Origin: Lachnospiraceae bacterium C6A11
Lineage (GTDB): Bacteria; Bacillota; Clostridia; Lachnospirales; Lachnospiraceae
Direction: 5' to 3'
Length of the DNA stretch: 64,000 bases
Assembly (NCBI GenBank): GCA_000702245.1
Contig: KL370879.1
Span: 219,443 to 283,442 of the forward strand
The translations under genes and the position numbers were made by a program. Position 1 is the first letter of the stretch. Each line of letters opens with the position of its first letter. Below the pieces are notes generated by a model. It saw nothing but the letters and a program-made list of their open reading frames with translations. It did not search any database and was not told where the DNA came from. Positions 40,464 through 50,415 of this stretch are shown here, piece by piece.

Positions 40464-42818
40464 TTAGAGTTTCTTAAGTCTGGCAAGAGAAGCGAACATT
40501 TTCTTCTCTCCAACCCTGTCAAAATCCACAACGACCTCATAGTCGCTTCCGGTCTTTACTATCTCCTTGACAGTTCCTTTACCAAACTTGATGTGTTTAA
40601 CTGTATCTCCAACCTTGTAATCAATATCTCCGCCGGAAGGCATCCCCTTCAGGCTGTCAAGCGAAACGCTGCTGTACGGCTTTGCACTTGCCGATGACGT
40701 ACTTTTCTTCGCTGAAGAACCACCGAAACCGCCCGAACCGTACAAACTATCACCGTAGCCCTGCGAACCGCTTCCATATCCCTGTGAGCCGCTTCTTCCG
40801 AATCCGCTCGAACCGCCGAAGCCGCCGAATGAATAATCGTCATCATACGAGCCTCTTCTGCCGCCGAATTCATTCTTCTGCATATAACCAGGAGCTCTCT
40901 CTCCCTTACGCACAATAAGGTTCTTCGGTATCTCTCCGATAAAGCGTGACTCCTTGCAATAGTTCCTGCTGCCGTTGACCATTCTCGTCGAAGCACTGCT
41001 GAGCCTCAGCTCCTTCATCGCTCTCGTGATACCAACATAGCAGAGTCTTCTCTCCTCCTCAAGGGCATCCGGATCGTCAGAATCAAGTGACATTCCGCTT
41101 GGGAACAGTCTCTCTTCCATTCCGACCATAAATACATAAGGGAACTCCAGACCCTTTGCGCTGTGAAGAGTCATCAGCGATACTCTGTCATCCTGCTCGA
41201 TTCCGGTATCCGCATCGGCAACAAGTGATATTTCCTCAAGGAGTTCTGTCAGGTTCGGATACTCCGAGCCCTCCTCGTAATTAACTATCTTATTCTTCAA
41301 TTCTTCCAGGTTTTCAAGTCTGGACTTTGCTTCATCCGTGCCCTCAGCCTTCAGGATATTTGCATAGTCCGTCTTCTCGATAACCGCCTCATACAGAGCC
41401 GTCAGACCGTCTCTGTTGTAAATATCCGACAGCGTGTAGATAAGCTCTGTGAATTCCTTTATCTTTCCCGCCGCGCGCTGTGCACCGGGTATCTCATCGA
41501 TCATATCCATCGCACTGAACATATCGATATTATTCTGATATGCATATTCAACGATCCTGTTTACGGTCGTATCGCCGATTCCGCGGCGCGGTGTATTTAT
41601 TATTCTTCTGATGGATATCTCATCATCTCTGTTATGGACAGTCTTCAGATAACCAAGGACATCCCTGATCTCCTTCCTGTCGTAGAAACCTGTTCCGCCA
41701 ACAAGCTTGTACGGAACACCGGCCATGATGAGCTTCTCCTCTATAATACGCGACTGATTGTTCGTCCTGTAAAGAACAGCCATGTCCGACAGGTTCTTCC
41801 CCTGTCCGTTTAACTGGCTTATCCTTCTGACAACATTTTCAGCCTCGCTGTATTCATTATCAAAGCATTCGTAGACGACCTTCTCGCCGTCCTCCTTATC
41901 GGTCCAGAGTCTCTTGTCCTTACGCCCCTCGTTATTGGCTATGACACCATTCGCGGCGTTCAGGATATTTGCGGTTGAACGGTAATTCTGTTCAAGCTTA
42001 ACCACCTTGGCATCAGGATACTCCTCCTCGAAATTAAGGATGTTGTAAATATTTGCGCCTCTGAACTTGTAGATTGACTGATCGTCATCACCTACTACGC
42101 AGAGATTGCGGTATTTGGCCGCAAGCATCTTGACCAACATGAACTGAGTATGGTTGGTATCCTGATACTCATCTACCATGATATATTTGAAGCGTTCCTG
42201 GTAGATGTCCAGGATCTCCGGATGATGTTCAAAAAGCTCAATAGTCTTAAATATAAGATCATCAAAATCAAGCGCGTTATTCTGCTTCAGGCGCTTCTGG
42301 TACTCACGATAAACCTCAGCAATCTTCTGACTTCTGAAGTTGTAGCCCTGCTCCTGCTCGTATTTGTCAGGTGTGAGGTACTCCTCCTTCGCCTTAGAGA
42401 TAGCGGACAGCATACCTCTCTCCGGATACTGCTTCGGGTCAAGATTCAGGAGCTTTAGGACCTCTCTTACAACGGTCTTCTGCTCATCCGTATCATATAT
42501 TGTGAAATTGTTATTTCCGCCGAGAACTTCCATATGCCTGCGGAGTATCCTTACGCACATGGAATGGAATGTACTGACCCAGACGCTTTCCGCACCGTAG
42601 CCGACTATCTTGTCGACACGGTCTCTCATCTCGTTTGCAGCCTTATTTGTGAATGTGATAGCCAGTATATTGTATGGATTCACTGACTTATCCTCTATGA
42701 GATGAGCTATCCTGTGAGTCAGCACGCGGGTCTTGCCGCTGCCTGCTCCGGCTAAAATAAGAAGAGGCCCCTCGGTGTACGAGCAGGCCTCGTCTTGAAA
42801 TCTATTCAGTCCTTCCAT
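40464..42818 (-). CDS. pcrA: ATP-dependent DNA helicase PcrA/UvrD
   Basis: A 784-residue superfamily 1A helicase. Walker A is LAGAGSGKTRVLTHRI near residue 24, motif II is VDEYQDTN, motif IV-VI include TLHSAKGLEFPYV and VGITRAMKEL. A Gly/Ser-rich linker (about 655-710) precedes the C-terminal PcrA/Tudor-like beta domain (KVGDTVKHIKFGKGTV). The N-terminus is a little shorter than usual, starting MEGLNRFQDEA; the ATG overlaps the pspA stop (TAATG), so translation is coupled and a weak ribosome-binding site is acceptable. It acts in DNA repair and replication. Confidence 0.96.
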   Translation of the reverse strand: MEGLNRFQDEACSYTEGPLLILAGAGSGKTRVLTHRIAHLIEDKSVNPYNILAITFTNKAANEMRDRVDKIVGYGAESVWVSTFHSMCVRILRRHMEVLGGNNNFTIYDTDEQKTVVREVLKLLNLDPKQYPERGMLSAISKAKEEYLTPDKYEQEQGYNFRSQKIAEVYREYQKRLKQNNALDFDDLIFKTIELFEHHPEILDIYQERFKYIMVDEYQDTNHTQFMLVKMLAAKYRNLCVVGDDDQSIYKFRGANIYNILNFEEEYPDAKVVKLEQNYRSTANILNAANGVIANNEGRKDKRLWTDKEDGEKVVYECFDNEYSEAENVVRRISQLNGQGKNLSDMAVLYRTNNQSRIIEEKLIMAGVPYKLVGGTGFYDRKEIRDVLGYLKTVHNRDDEISIRRIINTPRRGIGDTTVNRIVEYAYQNNIDMFSAMDMIDEIPGAQRAAGKIKEFTELIYTLSDIYNRDGLTALYEAVIEKTDYANILKAEGTDEAKSRLENLEELKNKIVNYEEGSEYPNLTELLEEISLVADADTGIEQDDRVSLMTLHSAKGLEFPYVFMVGMEERLFPSGMSLDSDDPDALEEERRLCYVGITRAMKELRLSSASTRMVNGSRNYCKESRFIGEIPKNLIVRKGERAPGYMQKNEFGGRRGSYDDDYSFGGFGGSSGFGRSGSQGYGSGSQGYGDSLYGSGGFGGSSAKKSTSSASAKPYSSVSLDSLKGMPSGGDIDYKVGDTVKHIKFGKGTVKEIVKTGSDYEVVVDFDRVGEKKMFASLARLKKL

Positions 42819-43534
42819 TATTCAGCTGAAAGAGTTCCCTCTTCAGCAGGAGCTGCCATACCAAGCTTTGCCTTGATAGCTGCAAGCTCATCCTGAACGG
42901 CTGCATCAGGTGCTGCATCATATTTGCTTGCAAGATTTTCGATCTCATTGCTTGCTGTTGACTGATTAAGCTCTGTCATAGCATTTGCAGAATCAAGCAT
43001 AGCATTTGCCTTTGCTTCCATACGCTCAAATGCAGCCATGCTTGTAGCAGAATCGCTTACAGTAGAAGTAAGGTTGTTGATACGCTGCTGTGTCTTGGCA
43101 ACCTTGATCTTAGCCTTGATAGCGTCTCTTCTTGCATCAAGTTCATTGATATCATTAACAAGTTTATCATGCATCTGACGCATCTTCATAGCGTTAGCAG
43201 CTGCAACATCGTATGTCTGCTGGAGACTTGCCTGCTTGGTAGCGAGCTTGCTCTTCTCCTGAAGGAACTTTGCCGCATCCTCATCGTTTCCTGCAAGTAC
43301 TGCCTTCTCAGCATATGCCTGCATCTCAGCGATCTCCTTATTGCACTCATCGAGTTCTCTCTTGCATCTCTGCTCATCAGCCATAACAGCTGCTGTCTCT
43401 TCCTTAACCTTGCCAAGATCTGCAGTAAGATTTCTCATTGTCTGGTCGATCATCTTCTCAGGATCTTCTGCCTTGTCAAGAAGCGCATTGATATTTGCTG
43501 CCATGATATCCTTGAATCTTGCTAAAATTCCCAT
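42818..43534 (-). CDS. pspA: PspA/IM30 family protein
   Basis: A 238-residue, mostly coiled-coil protein of the phage-shock/ESCRT-III-like family. It has the family start MGILARFKDIMAANINALLDKAEDPEKMI (amphipathic helix at the N-terminus, then LLDKAEDPEKMIDQ), and a long Ala/Lys/Glu helical hairpin. The family binds stressed membrane. The C-terminus is Ala/Pro/Glu-rich. The start has AAAGGAGGAG. It directly precedes pcrA by a one-base overlap. Confidence 0.92.
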   Translation of the reverse strand: MGILARFKDIMAANINALLDKAEDPEKMIDQTMRNLTADLGKVKEETAAVMADEQRCKRELDECNKEIAEMQAYAEKAVLAGNDEDAAKFLQEKSKLATKQASLQQTYDVAAANAMKMRQMHDKLVNDINELDARRDAIKAKIKVAKTQQRINNLTSTVSDSATSMAAFERMEAKANAMLDSANAMTELNQSTASNEIENLASKYDAAPDAAVQDELAAIKAKLGMAAPAEEGTLSAE

Positions 43535-43583
43535 TTTTTATAACTCCTCCTTTGTTCATATAAATAATTTTTCAAGTGGTCTT

Positions 43584-43612
43584 ATTATATCGTAAATCGG
43601 GTTATATTACAA
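43584..43612 (-). promoter_or_regulatory. Predicted promoter of pspA-pcrA
   Basis: Minus strand -35 TTGTAA (43607-43612), 17-base spacer, -10 TATAAT (43584-43589). Confidence 0.7.
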
Positions 43613-43690
43613 TAATTATGTAGTGGAAGTTTTTGCTAACGACGGTTGCTTTATAGATTTTAGATAGTAAATACATTTTCCGTATATACA

Positions 43691-43719
43691 AAAAATCTAC
43701 CGGCTGAGCGGTAGATTTT
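43691..43719 (-). terminator. Terminator of the second AEC gene
   Basis: Minus-strand stem AAAATCTACCG / CGGTAGATTTT with a six-base loop, followed by TTGTATA. It is seven bases from the stop codon. Confidence 0.75.
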
Positions 43720-43725
43720 CAGTGA

Positions 43726-44649
43726 TTATATTATCGATGTAAAGAGCACCATAAGGCCCGTGATCGTTCCTATTGAAACTATCGTGCTGACAGTTATCGC
43801 ACTTGAAAGAAGGCTTGTGTCCTCTCCCATCTTCTCCGACTGAATAAGCGGCAGGTTACCGACAGGCATCGCAGCCATAAGACAGAGGCTGAGCACCGCA
43901 ACCCCACTGACATTCAGAGCCCTGAGAAGGAAAAATACACCAACCGGGATTGCAACCATCCTCACTATAATGTAGCCCCAGATCTGAGGGATCTTAAAGC
44001 CCTTCACGATATCTGAACGTGCGATCGAAACGCCCAGCAGAGCCATGGACATAAATACGGTTGCATTTCCTACGTAAGTGATGCTTCCGCTGATAACCTG
44101 CGGAGGCGTGTATTTGAACCAGCAGACTACAAGTGCAAGCAGCGCCATGATGGTTCCCGGACTGAATACCTTCAGTATATTCATCTTCTCCTTACCCTTA
44201 CTCAGAACGACGATTCCATGAGTATAGAAAAGGAATGCATACATTACATTGCAGACAACCACGTACAGAATTGCCTTATCCGGCAGGATTGCCTTCGCAA
44301 CCGGGATACCGATGAAACCGACATTTGTGTAAACCGTCATCAGATTGTAGAATCTTCTGTCATCCTTCTTCGCGCGTAGGATCAGCGGTATGATGAAACC
44401 AAGTATCATTAATGCCGCATAGAAAGCCACGCCGATAATTATAGCTTCGATCAGTTCCTTATGTGTCGGTGTAACATTTCCCGTAAGCATTGATGAAAGG
44501 ATAAGCGCAGGATTACAGATATCCATAACTATCGCGGACATCCTCTGTGATACCAGGTTGTCGATTACCTTCTTTTTATATAAATAAATACCTATAGCAA
44601 CAAGAATGACGATAACGCCCATCTGCTGCAAAATAACTGAGATGCTCAA
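43726..44649 (-). CDS. AEC family transporter (second copy)
   Basis: A 307-residue membrane protein of the same broad family as the one at 35436-36395 but clearly different in sequence (MSISVILQQMGVIVILVAIG start, NVGFIGIPVAKAIL in the middle, AAMPVGNLPL near the C-terminus). It starts with TTG at 44649, with GGAGG seven bases upstream. Substrate unknown. It has its own promoter and terminator. Confidence 0.9.
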   Translation of the reverse strand: MSISVILQQMGVIVILVAIGIYLYKKKVIDNLVSQRMSAIVMDICNPALILSSMLTGNVTPTHKELIEAIIIGVAFYAALMILGFIIPLILRAKKDDRRFYNLMTVYTNVGFIGIPVAKAILPDKAILYVVVCNVMYAFLFYTHGIVVLSKGKEKMNILKVFSPGTIMALLALVVCWFKYTPPQVISGSITYVGNATVFMSMALLGVSIARSDIVKGFKIPQIWGYIIVRMVAIPVGVFFLLRALNVSGVAVLSLCLMAAMPVGNLPLIQSEKMGEDTSLLSSAITVSTIVSIGTITGLMVLFTSII

Positions 44650-44681
44650 ATTATTACCTCCGTCTCAAAAAAATCGAGACT

Positions 44682-44709
44682 ATGATACCATAAATCCGAA
44701 CTTATGCAA
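44682..44709 (-). promoter_or_regulatory. Predicted promoter of the second AEC gene
   Basis: Minus strand -35 TTGCAT (44704-44709), 16-base spacer, -10 TATCAT (44682-44687). Confidence 0.55.
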
Positions 44710-44815
44710 GTATGATTATACAATATATTTTCTATAATTTATCTATAACCGGTTATCACATCGGATTCTGCCTGCTATTCTCCATCTGTCAATCGACCGG
44801 ATAACTTATTTCCGT

Positions 44816-46168
44816 TTACATTTTTTCCGCTCGCAGTTCTCTCGCCGCAACAAGATATCCGATCGTAAGGATTGTGGTCATAACAACCCAGCTTATTGGC
44901 TCTGTGAAGGCTATTCCAACGTAACCTATCCTTGTAACAAGAAGGTATGCTGAAAGTACCTTGATGGCAAGCTCCATGAATGATGAAAAGAGCGGAATAA
45001 CCTTCCTGCCCATCCCCTGCAGCACACACCTAAGTATAAACAGCGGGCCCAGCACCGGATAGAAGGTAACTCCCACCATACAATACATCGTCGCATTATC
45101 CTTTATCAGGCTTGCCTCCGTACTGGCGATCCACGTTACAATCTCCTTTGCAAAAAGGAACGTAAATATGATCAGTATGAGTGAAATGACAGAAACGATA
45201 TATACTGCCGTTTTCACACCCTTTCGTATCCTGTCATACCTGCCCGCGCCGTAGTTCTGGCTGGTATAGGTCGTCATTGTGGCACCAAAGGTATAAATAA
45301 ATGCCATCGTAATATCGAGTAATCTTCTGCCCGCTGTGTGCGCTGCAACTATTCCCGAACCAAGTCCGTTTATCGCGCTCTGAAGGATGATGGTTCCGAT
45401 ATTTACTATACAGCCCATCAGACCCATAGAAAGTCCCATAATGAAGAGATTCCAATACTCATAGCCTGAAACACTGAAATCCTCTTTCCCCGGCATATAT
45501 TCTTTAAAGTGCCTGATACCGTAAATAAAGCATGAAGTGCTGCAGATCAGCTGAGATACAACCGTTGCAAGTGCCGCACCTTCTATTCCCATATGGATAA
45601 AGCCTACAAACAGGATATCAAGAACTATATTCAGAAATATCGATGCCACAAGACAATATAGAGGCGTCTTGCTGTCTCCGATAGACCTGAGGATATTTGC
45701 CGAAAGGTTATATAGTGCCGTGAAAGGCAGTCCGATAATGATGATCCTGATATATCTGACCGACAGTGACATCATTTCAGGCGGCGTATTCAGTAGCACA
45801 AGCACATTCCGGACAAAACAAAGCGAAACTGCAAGAAGTACTATCGTAATTCCTGCAGTCAGCACAGAAGAACCTGCTATATTTCTTTTAAGTCTCTTTA
45901 TATCCTTTGCTCCAAATGCATTTGCAACAAGTATTCCGAAGCCCTGAGTGAAGCCGTTCACGAGGCCTATCAGCATATTTGAAACAACGCCCGTCATTCC
46001 AACAGCCGCAAATGCATTCTTATCCAGGAAATAGCTCACAACCTTGGCATCACCTATGTTGTAGAGCTGCTGAAATATATTTCCCAGTATGATGGGAATA
46101 GTGAACATGATGATTATGCGGAGAGGTCTTCCCTCCGTCATATTCATCTGTCCCTTCTTTTCTTTCAT
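44816..46168 (-). CDS. MATE family multidrug/Na+ antiporter
   Basis: About 450 residues with twelve hydrophobic segments in two repeats; start MKEKKGQMNMTEGRP, then MFTIPIILGNIFQQLYNIGDAKVV, where the family has the P-G-N-F/QQLYN pattern. Members export drugs and metabolites using Na+ or H+. The ATG at 46168 overlaps the PyNP stop by one base; a TTG one codon before has better spacing from AAGGAG. Co-transcribed with the nucleoside phosphorylase, so the substrate may be a nucleoside-like compound; this is inference. Confidence 0.92.
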   Translation of the reverse strand: MKEKKGQMNMTEGRPLRIIIMFTIPIILGNIFQQLYNIGDAKVVSYFLDKNAFAAVGMTGVVSNMLIGLVNGFTQGFGILVANAFGAKDIKRLKRNIAGSSVLTAGITIVLLAVSLCFVRNVLVLLNTPPEMMSLSVRYIRIIIIGLPFTALYNLSANILRSIGDSKTPLYCLVASIFLNIVLDILFVGFIHMGIEGAALATVVSQLICSTSCFIYGIRHFKEYMPGKEDFSVSGYEYWNLFIMGLSMGLMGCIVNIGTIILQSAINGLGSGIVAAHTAGRRLLDITMAFIYTFGATMTTYTSQNYGAGRYDRIRKGVKTAVYIVSVISLILIIFTFLFAKEIVTWIASTEASLIKDNATMYCMVGVTFYPVLGPLFILRCVLQGMGRKVIPLFSSFMELAIKVLSAYLLVTRIGYVGIAFTEPISWVVMTTILTIGYLVAARELRAEKM

Positions 46169-47616
46169 CAACGGATGATCTCCTTAATAAGTTTCTCAGG
46201 ATGATATGTATCCTGACTATCTATAGTGTAGGCATCAAGGATCAGCCTCTTAGCTGCCTCAGCCTTCTTTTCGTCATTTGCGTAGATTATCGCAAGAAGG
46301 CCGCCCTTGTCAATACCCTCACCAAGATGTTTACTGATTTCAATACCGACTGCCGGATCTATCTCATCAGTCAGCTGCTCTCTTCCGCCTCCAAGTGTAA
46401 GACAGGCTTTACCGATCTTCTCAGTATCACAGTTTATGAGTACGCCGCTTTTTTCAGCCTTAACAGGGATCATGAACTTCGCAGAATTAAGCTCGCTCGT
46501 ACCATCAATAAAGCCTGTATCACCGCCCTGCGCCGCAACGAATTCTCTGAACTTTGCAAGGGCCGCACCACTGGCTATCGCTTCCTCTATGCGTGAAATA
46601 TACTCGCTTATCACCGAATCATATGATACGTCCGAATTATTCTCTGAAGGCACTGCTGAATCAGCTGACGTCTCGCCCGGCTTAGCAGTCTTCTCTGCCA
46701 GCCTCAGCATCTCTGCGGCAAGCTTCACAGAAAGCTCGCGAAGCCTCTCATCTCCTCCTCCACGAAGTACTTCAAGTGCTTCAAGAACCTCAAGTGTATT
46801 TCCAACGAAACGACCGAGAGGCTCATTCATATCGGAAATAACAGCTGTCACATCTCTACCGGCATTCTTGCCTATCCTTACCATGATCTCAGCCAGCTTC
46901 TTTGCAGAATCAATATCTTTCATGAAGGCGCCACTGCCACACTTAACATCCAGCACGATGCCGTCTGCTCCGGCTGCCAGCTTCTTACTCATGACCGAAG
47001 ACGCGATAAGCGAATAATTATCAACCGTTCCGGTAACATCACGAAGCGCATATATTTTCTTATCCGCAGGCGCAAGATTCTTCGTCTGGCACATATCCGC
47101 AAAACCGACGGTCTTCACCTGATCCATGAACTGCTCCTCAGAAAGGTCTGAAGAAAAGCCCGGAATACTCTCCAGCTTATCAATAGTTCCGCCTGTATGA
47201 CCGAGGCCGCGTCCGCTCATCTTCGCAACCGGAACACCAAGCGATGCAAGGATAGGTCCTATGATAAGAGTCGTCTTGTCGCCTACACCTCCTGTGGAAT
47301 GCTTGTCGATGATCCTTTTCTTCATCCGGGCAGTACCCTCTTCTGTCTGGGTGTCGCCGTCTTTATCTCCGGCATCCTTTCTGTTATCATCAAAAATACC
47401 AGTCAAATCGAGCATATCCCCGCTCTCAGCCATAGCAAGAGTAAGGATGGTCGTCTCCTCATCATTCATCCCTTTAAACCATGTAGCCATCAGGAATGAT
47501 GACATCTGATAATCCGGGATACTGCCGTCAGTATAGCCGTTTACTATAAAGCGTATTTCCTCCTCGGAAAGCACGCCGCCGTTTCTCTTCTTTATGATCA
47601 GTTCATTCATGTTCAT
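46168..47616 (-). CDS. pdp: Pyrimidine-nucleoside phosphorylase (deoA/pdp family) with acidic insertions
   Basis: A 482-residue enzyme that splits pyrimidine nucleosides with phosphate in salvage. It has the family signature MSGRGLGHTGGTIDKLESI (S-G-R-G-L-G-H-T-G), HSTGGVGDK, and DVKCGSGAFM. Two low-complexity acidic stretches, about residues 75-97 and 310-335 (GETSADSAVPSENNSD), interrupt the usual sequence and explain the extra length over the about 430 residues of the family. The start has GGGGGTG. Confidence 0.92.
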   Translation of the reverse strand: MNMNELIIKKRNGGVLSEEEIRFIVNGYTDGSIPDYQMSSFLMATWFKGMNDEETTILTLAMAESGDMLDLTGIFDDNRKDAGDKDGDTQTEEGTARMKKRIIDKHSTGGVGDKTTLIIGPILASLGVPVAKMSGRGLGHTGGTIDKLESIPGFSSDLSEEQFMDQVKTVGFADMCQTKNLAPADKKIYALRDVTGTVDNYSLIASSVMSKKLAAGADGIVLDVKCGSGAFMKDIDSAKKLAEIMVRIGKNAGRDVTAVISDMNEPLGRFVGNTLEVLEALEVLRGGGDERLRELSVKLAAEMLRLAEKTAKPGETSADSAVPSENNSDVSYDSVISEYISRIEEAIASGAALAKFREFVAAQGGDTGFIDGTSELNSAKFMIPVKAEKSGVLINCDTEKIGKACLTLGGGREQLTDEIDPAVGIEISKHLGEGIDKGGLLAIIYANDEKKAEAAKRLILDAYTIDSQDTYHPEKLIKEIIR

Positions 47617-47747
47617 AGTTTGTCACCCCCGTAACATCTATCTCGATCACTTTTCAGTCCTTGCGCCCTCTATGGACTTCCTTCTTGTAACCCCCAATTA
47701 TTACACATTCTATGTGTATTCTTCTCCCGTGTAGTTCTTCAAATCGA

Positions 47748-49859
47748 TTACAGATCCTCATTCAGCTCCTCGGTTCCTTCGAGTACAAAACGTCCGTCTC
47801 TTATCAGATCAACCTCCGTGCCATCCTCATAAACCGCATATATCCTTCCAAGTTCGTCGAAAGGTATCGTAATATCCGTATGGCAGTTGAAATAAGCCTT
47901 CTCAGGCTCAGTATCCCTGAGTGCACTGAAGCTGTTCTCCTTTGAAACTATCTCCTTGCCATCCGGGTTAAATATCCTTGAATCCTCCGCATGTCTGTAG
48001 CAGGTATCGCCCACTGCAAAATGCGGTCCGGTCTTCTCCATGATAAGTATCGGCAGCTTGCCCATGATATCGTATCTGTTTGCCATACTGTAGGCAGCCG
48101 TATTTGTTCCGATCGCAAACTCGCCAAGTGGCAGACTGTCTCTGTTCTGCAGAACATTCTCACGAATATATGCCCTATTCTTCTCTTCATCATCGAAATT
48201 TCCGCAGGTAAAATCCTTTATGCAACCATCCTCGAAGCTCATCTTAAGCTCCTTAAAGAGAAGTCCGTTCAGGTAAACATGACTCACATGAAGCGTACCG
48301 TGGGTTCCCTCAAGAACAGGCGAGGTAAATACCTCTCCAACCGGAATATTCACGTCAGCCGTACAGTTTTCAAACTGCGACTCATGCTCCGGATCAGCCA
48401 GCTTTCTCATGGTAACATGCATATCTGTCAGGTTGCCGTTACGTCCTTCAACCTTAACGTAAGCCGCCGGATCAAGCGCATCGATGATATGCTGATGTAT
48501 CCTCTCGTATTTGTTGCTATCGAGAGTATTTAACTTTACCGTCTCTTCAAATACAGCTCCAAAATCAGGATGAACCTCAGGTACCGGAAAAGCGATTATC
48601 GTGAAACTGTATTTATCACCCGGAATGTATTCATTCACTATCTCACCGCTTCTTACGGAATAATCCACATACAGCTTCTGCTGAGGATCCGTGTAGACCG
48701 AAGCACTGTCCTTGGTCACCGGCTCTACTGTCGTCTCGCCGAAGCTCTCGATCACCGCCGGACCGGCGTAAACAGCCGCATCCTCTCTGTACTCCTCGTA
48801 CACACGTCTCATGATATCCAGTTTTCTCTCGACCATCCTCTTATTCAGGAAGAATGCATCATCATTCCTGTGGTCATAGTCGCACTGCAGATTGCAGGAA
48901 ATATTGGTGAAGCCCTGCTTTATAACCTGCTTTCTGTTCACTCTGCTTACAGCATAGCGGCAGATTATCGGCTTCAGCCCGATCTCATCGAATCTCTTAA
49001 CCGCAGCACGGACTATTCTTTCCTGACCGATTGAATATCTTATGTTAACCGTTTTCTTTCCCTCAAAAGGAACATTCATCGTGATAAAGCCTTTTCTGAA
49101 GCCGTTTACGAAGGTCTCTGCGATCTTATCAATCTCCTCCTCCGGCAGCTCTGCAAGATATTTTGAAAGTCCTCTTTCATTGTCTCCGATGTACTCGCCG
49201 TAATAGTATAAATAGTCTTCTTTGCCGAGATCCGCGTTCATGCAGATATCGTACGCGAGCCCCTCAACAGGAAGAAGTATCTCCTCTATTCTCTCTCTTA
49301 TCAGCTCCTCTGAATAATCAAAAGCGTAATAATAAACCGCTTCCTCAACAGCCTTAAGACTTGGTTTCTCCTCAGACGTATATATTATGTAAACCTCCAG
49401 GAAGAGTTCCAGCAAGATCACAACGTCAAAGTCCTTATCGTCAGCGATGAGCATTGGAAGGTTATACAGTTCAAAATACAGGAATGACAAAACCTTTCCG
49501 AAGCTCCCAAGCTTCTCCTCCGCATAGTCCGGATTGAGATAACTCTTCTCGTAAGCAGTCTTTCCAAGCTCCGCAAATACCTTTTCATTTCTTTCACGCA
49601 ACTCATCAAGTGAATACTTCTCGCGAGATATCTCACCGTCTTTTTCGTAACCGAAAGTATTCTCTTCTTCGGTTGCGCAAAGAGCAGTATCTTCTTCATC
49701 TTCTCTTTCCGGATTACAGCCGTACGCCTTAAGCACGTACAGAACATGCATGGCAACGTGTCTGAAATAATCCGAACCCGCACCGCTCTCCTCTGCTATT
49801 TCCTTAATCCTGTTTACCGAAAGCTCAAATCTTTCTTTTAATTCCTCATCAATAAACAA
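47748..49859 (-). CDS. M29-like aminopeptidase with N-terminal extension
   Basis: A 703-residue protein. From about residue 300 it matches the M29 (thermophilic metallo-aminopeptidase, AmpS/AmpT) family: PVGEVFTSPVLEGTHGT, LPLGEFAIGTN, EKTGPHFAVGDTCY and CHTDITIP, which carry the Glu, Glu, His/Tyr and His/Asp metal ligands. The first about 300 residues are an extension I do not recognise, rich in Glu and Tyr. It starts with TTG (AAGGA six bases upstream). Likely cytoplasmic. A normal M29 enzyme is about 400 residues. Confidence 0.85.
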   Translation of the reverse strand: MFIDEELKERFELSVNRIKEIAEESGAGSDYFRHVAMHVLYVLKAYGCNPEREDEEDTALCATEEENTFGYEKDGEISREKYSLDELRERNEKVFAELGKTAYEKSYLNPDYAEEKLGSFGKVLSFLYFELYNLPMLIADDKDFDVVILLELFLEVYIIYTSEEKPSLKAVEEAVYYYAFDYSEELIRERIEEILLPVEGLAYDICMNADLGKEDYLYYYGEYIGDNERGLSKYLAELPEEEIDKIAETFVNGFRKGFITMNVPFEGKKTVNIRYSIGQERIVRAAVKRFDEIGLKPIICRYAVSRVNRKQVIKQGFTNISCNLQCDYDHRNDDAFFLNKRMVERKLDIMRRVYEEYREDAAVYAGPAVIESFGETTVEPVTKDSASVYTDPQQKLYVDYSVRSGEIVNEYIPGDKYSFTIIAFPVPEVHPDFGAVFEETVKLNTLDSNKYERIHQHIIDALDPAAYVKVEGRNGNLTDMHVTMRKLADPEHESQFENCTADVNIPVGEVFTSPVLEGTHGTLHVSHVYLNGLLFKELKMSFEDGCIKDFTCGNFDDEEKNRAYIRENVLQNRDSLPLGEFAIGTNTAAYSMANRYDIMGKLPILIMEKTGPHFAVGDTCYRHAEDSRIFNPDGKEIVSKENSFSALRDTEPEKAYFNCHTDITIPFDELGRIYAVYEDGTEVDLIRDGRFVLEGTEELNEDL

Positions 49860-49954
49860 TTCTGTTCCTTCTCCGTTTCTAGTTTATTTTAATATCCGAA
49901 CCCGACCGGATTTGCTGCTTGTCCGGCTCATCCGGCAAAATATCATTACTGAGT

Positions 49955-50006
49955 AAAAGCCCCGCAGCAATCGAATCCATCAGCCGAATCCATATTCACT
50001 GCGGGG
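49955..50006 (-). terminator. Terminator of the 106-residue membrane protein gene
   Basis: Minus-strand stem CCCCGCAG / CTGCGGGG with a long loop (about 31 bases containing two GGATTCG copies), then CTTTTAC. The loop length makes it weaker than most here. Confidence 0.55.
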
Positions 50007-50018
50007 TAATATTTAAAA

Positions 50019-50339
50019 TCATATGATCCACAAAGCCGCAAGCAGTAACAATACGCCCACAGAAAGGATCATGGAAAGCCTCTTTGTATTTGTATTTCCG
50101 CTTTCCTGCTTGTAGGATGTAGCTGCGAAAAACAGTCCGTTTATACCAAGTATTCCGGCGATCAGCAGCAATGTTCCCGCACAGTCCGGAGCCTTACCAT
50201 CCTTCATAACCGATATTGTCAAAACGACTATGATTATTATCAGCCCGATACCGCCGGAAATAAGCGATATTACGGTATCACTTGCTATAAGATCATCCGC
50301 AAAGCTATATCCTTTTTTTCTCTTCCTGAACAATTTCAT
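50019..50339 (-). CDS. Small three-segment membrane protein
   Basis: A 106-residue protein, MKLFRKRKKGYSFADDLIAS at the start, with hydrophobic segments at about 26-47, 58-75 and 88-105. I suspect a DUF6142-like family by the KGYSF start but cannot confirm it. No function known. The ribosome-binding site is weak. It lies 76 bases downstream of pyrD and may be read from the pyr transcript. Confidence 0.75.
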   Translation of the reverse strand: MKLFRKRKKGYSFADDLIASDTVISLISGGIGLIIIIVVLTISVMKDGKAPDCAGTLLLIAGILGINGLFFAATSYKQESGNTNTKRLSMILSVGVLLLLAALWII

Positions 50340-50415
50340 ATATCAACGAACCATCCTGTGTATCATGATATCCGGTTCTGACCGTTACATCGCGCAGCAG
50401 CTCATCACCCTATCA

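Noticed and set aside
44743-44756. ATAACCGGTTAT palindrome between the MATE and AEC genes
   Set aside because: Short 12-mer palindrome with no T-tail and no link to a promoter; could be chance.
46307-47017. 236-codon plus-strand open frame opposite the nucleoside phosphorylase
   Set aside because: Ser/Pro-rich shadow of a conserved enzyme.
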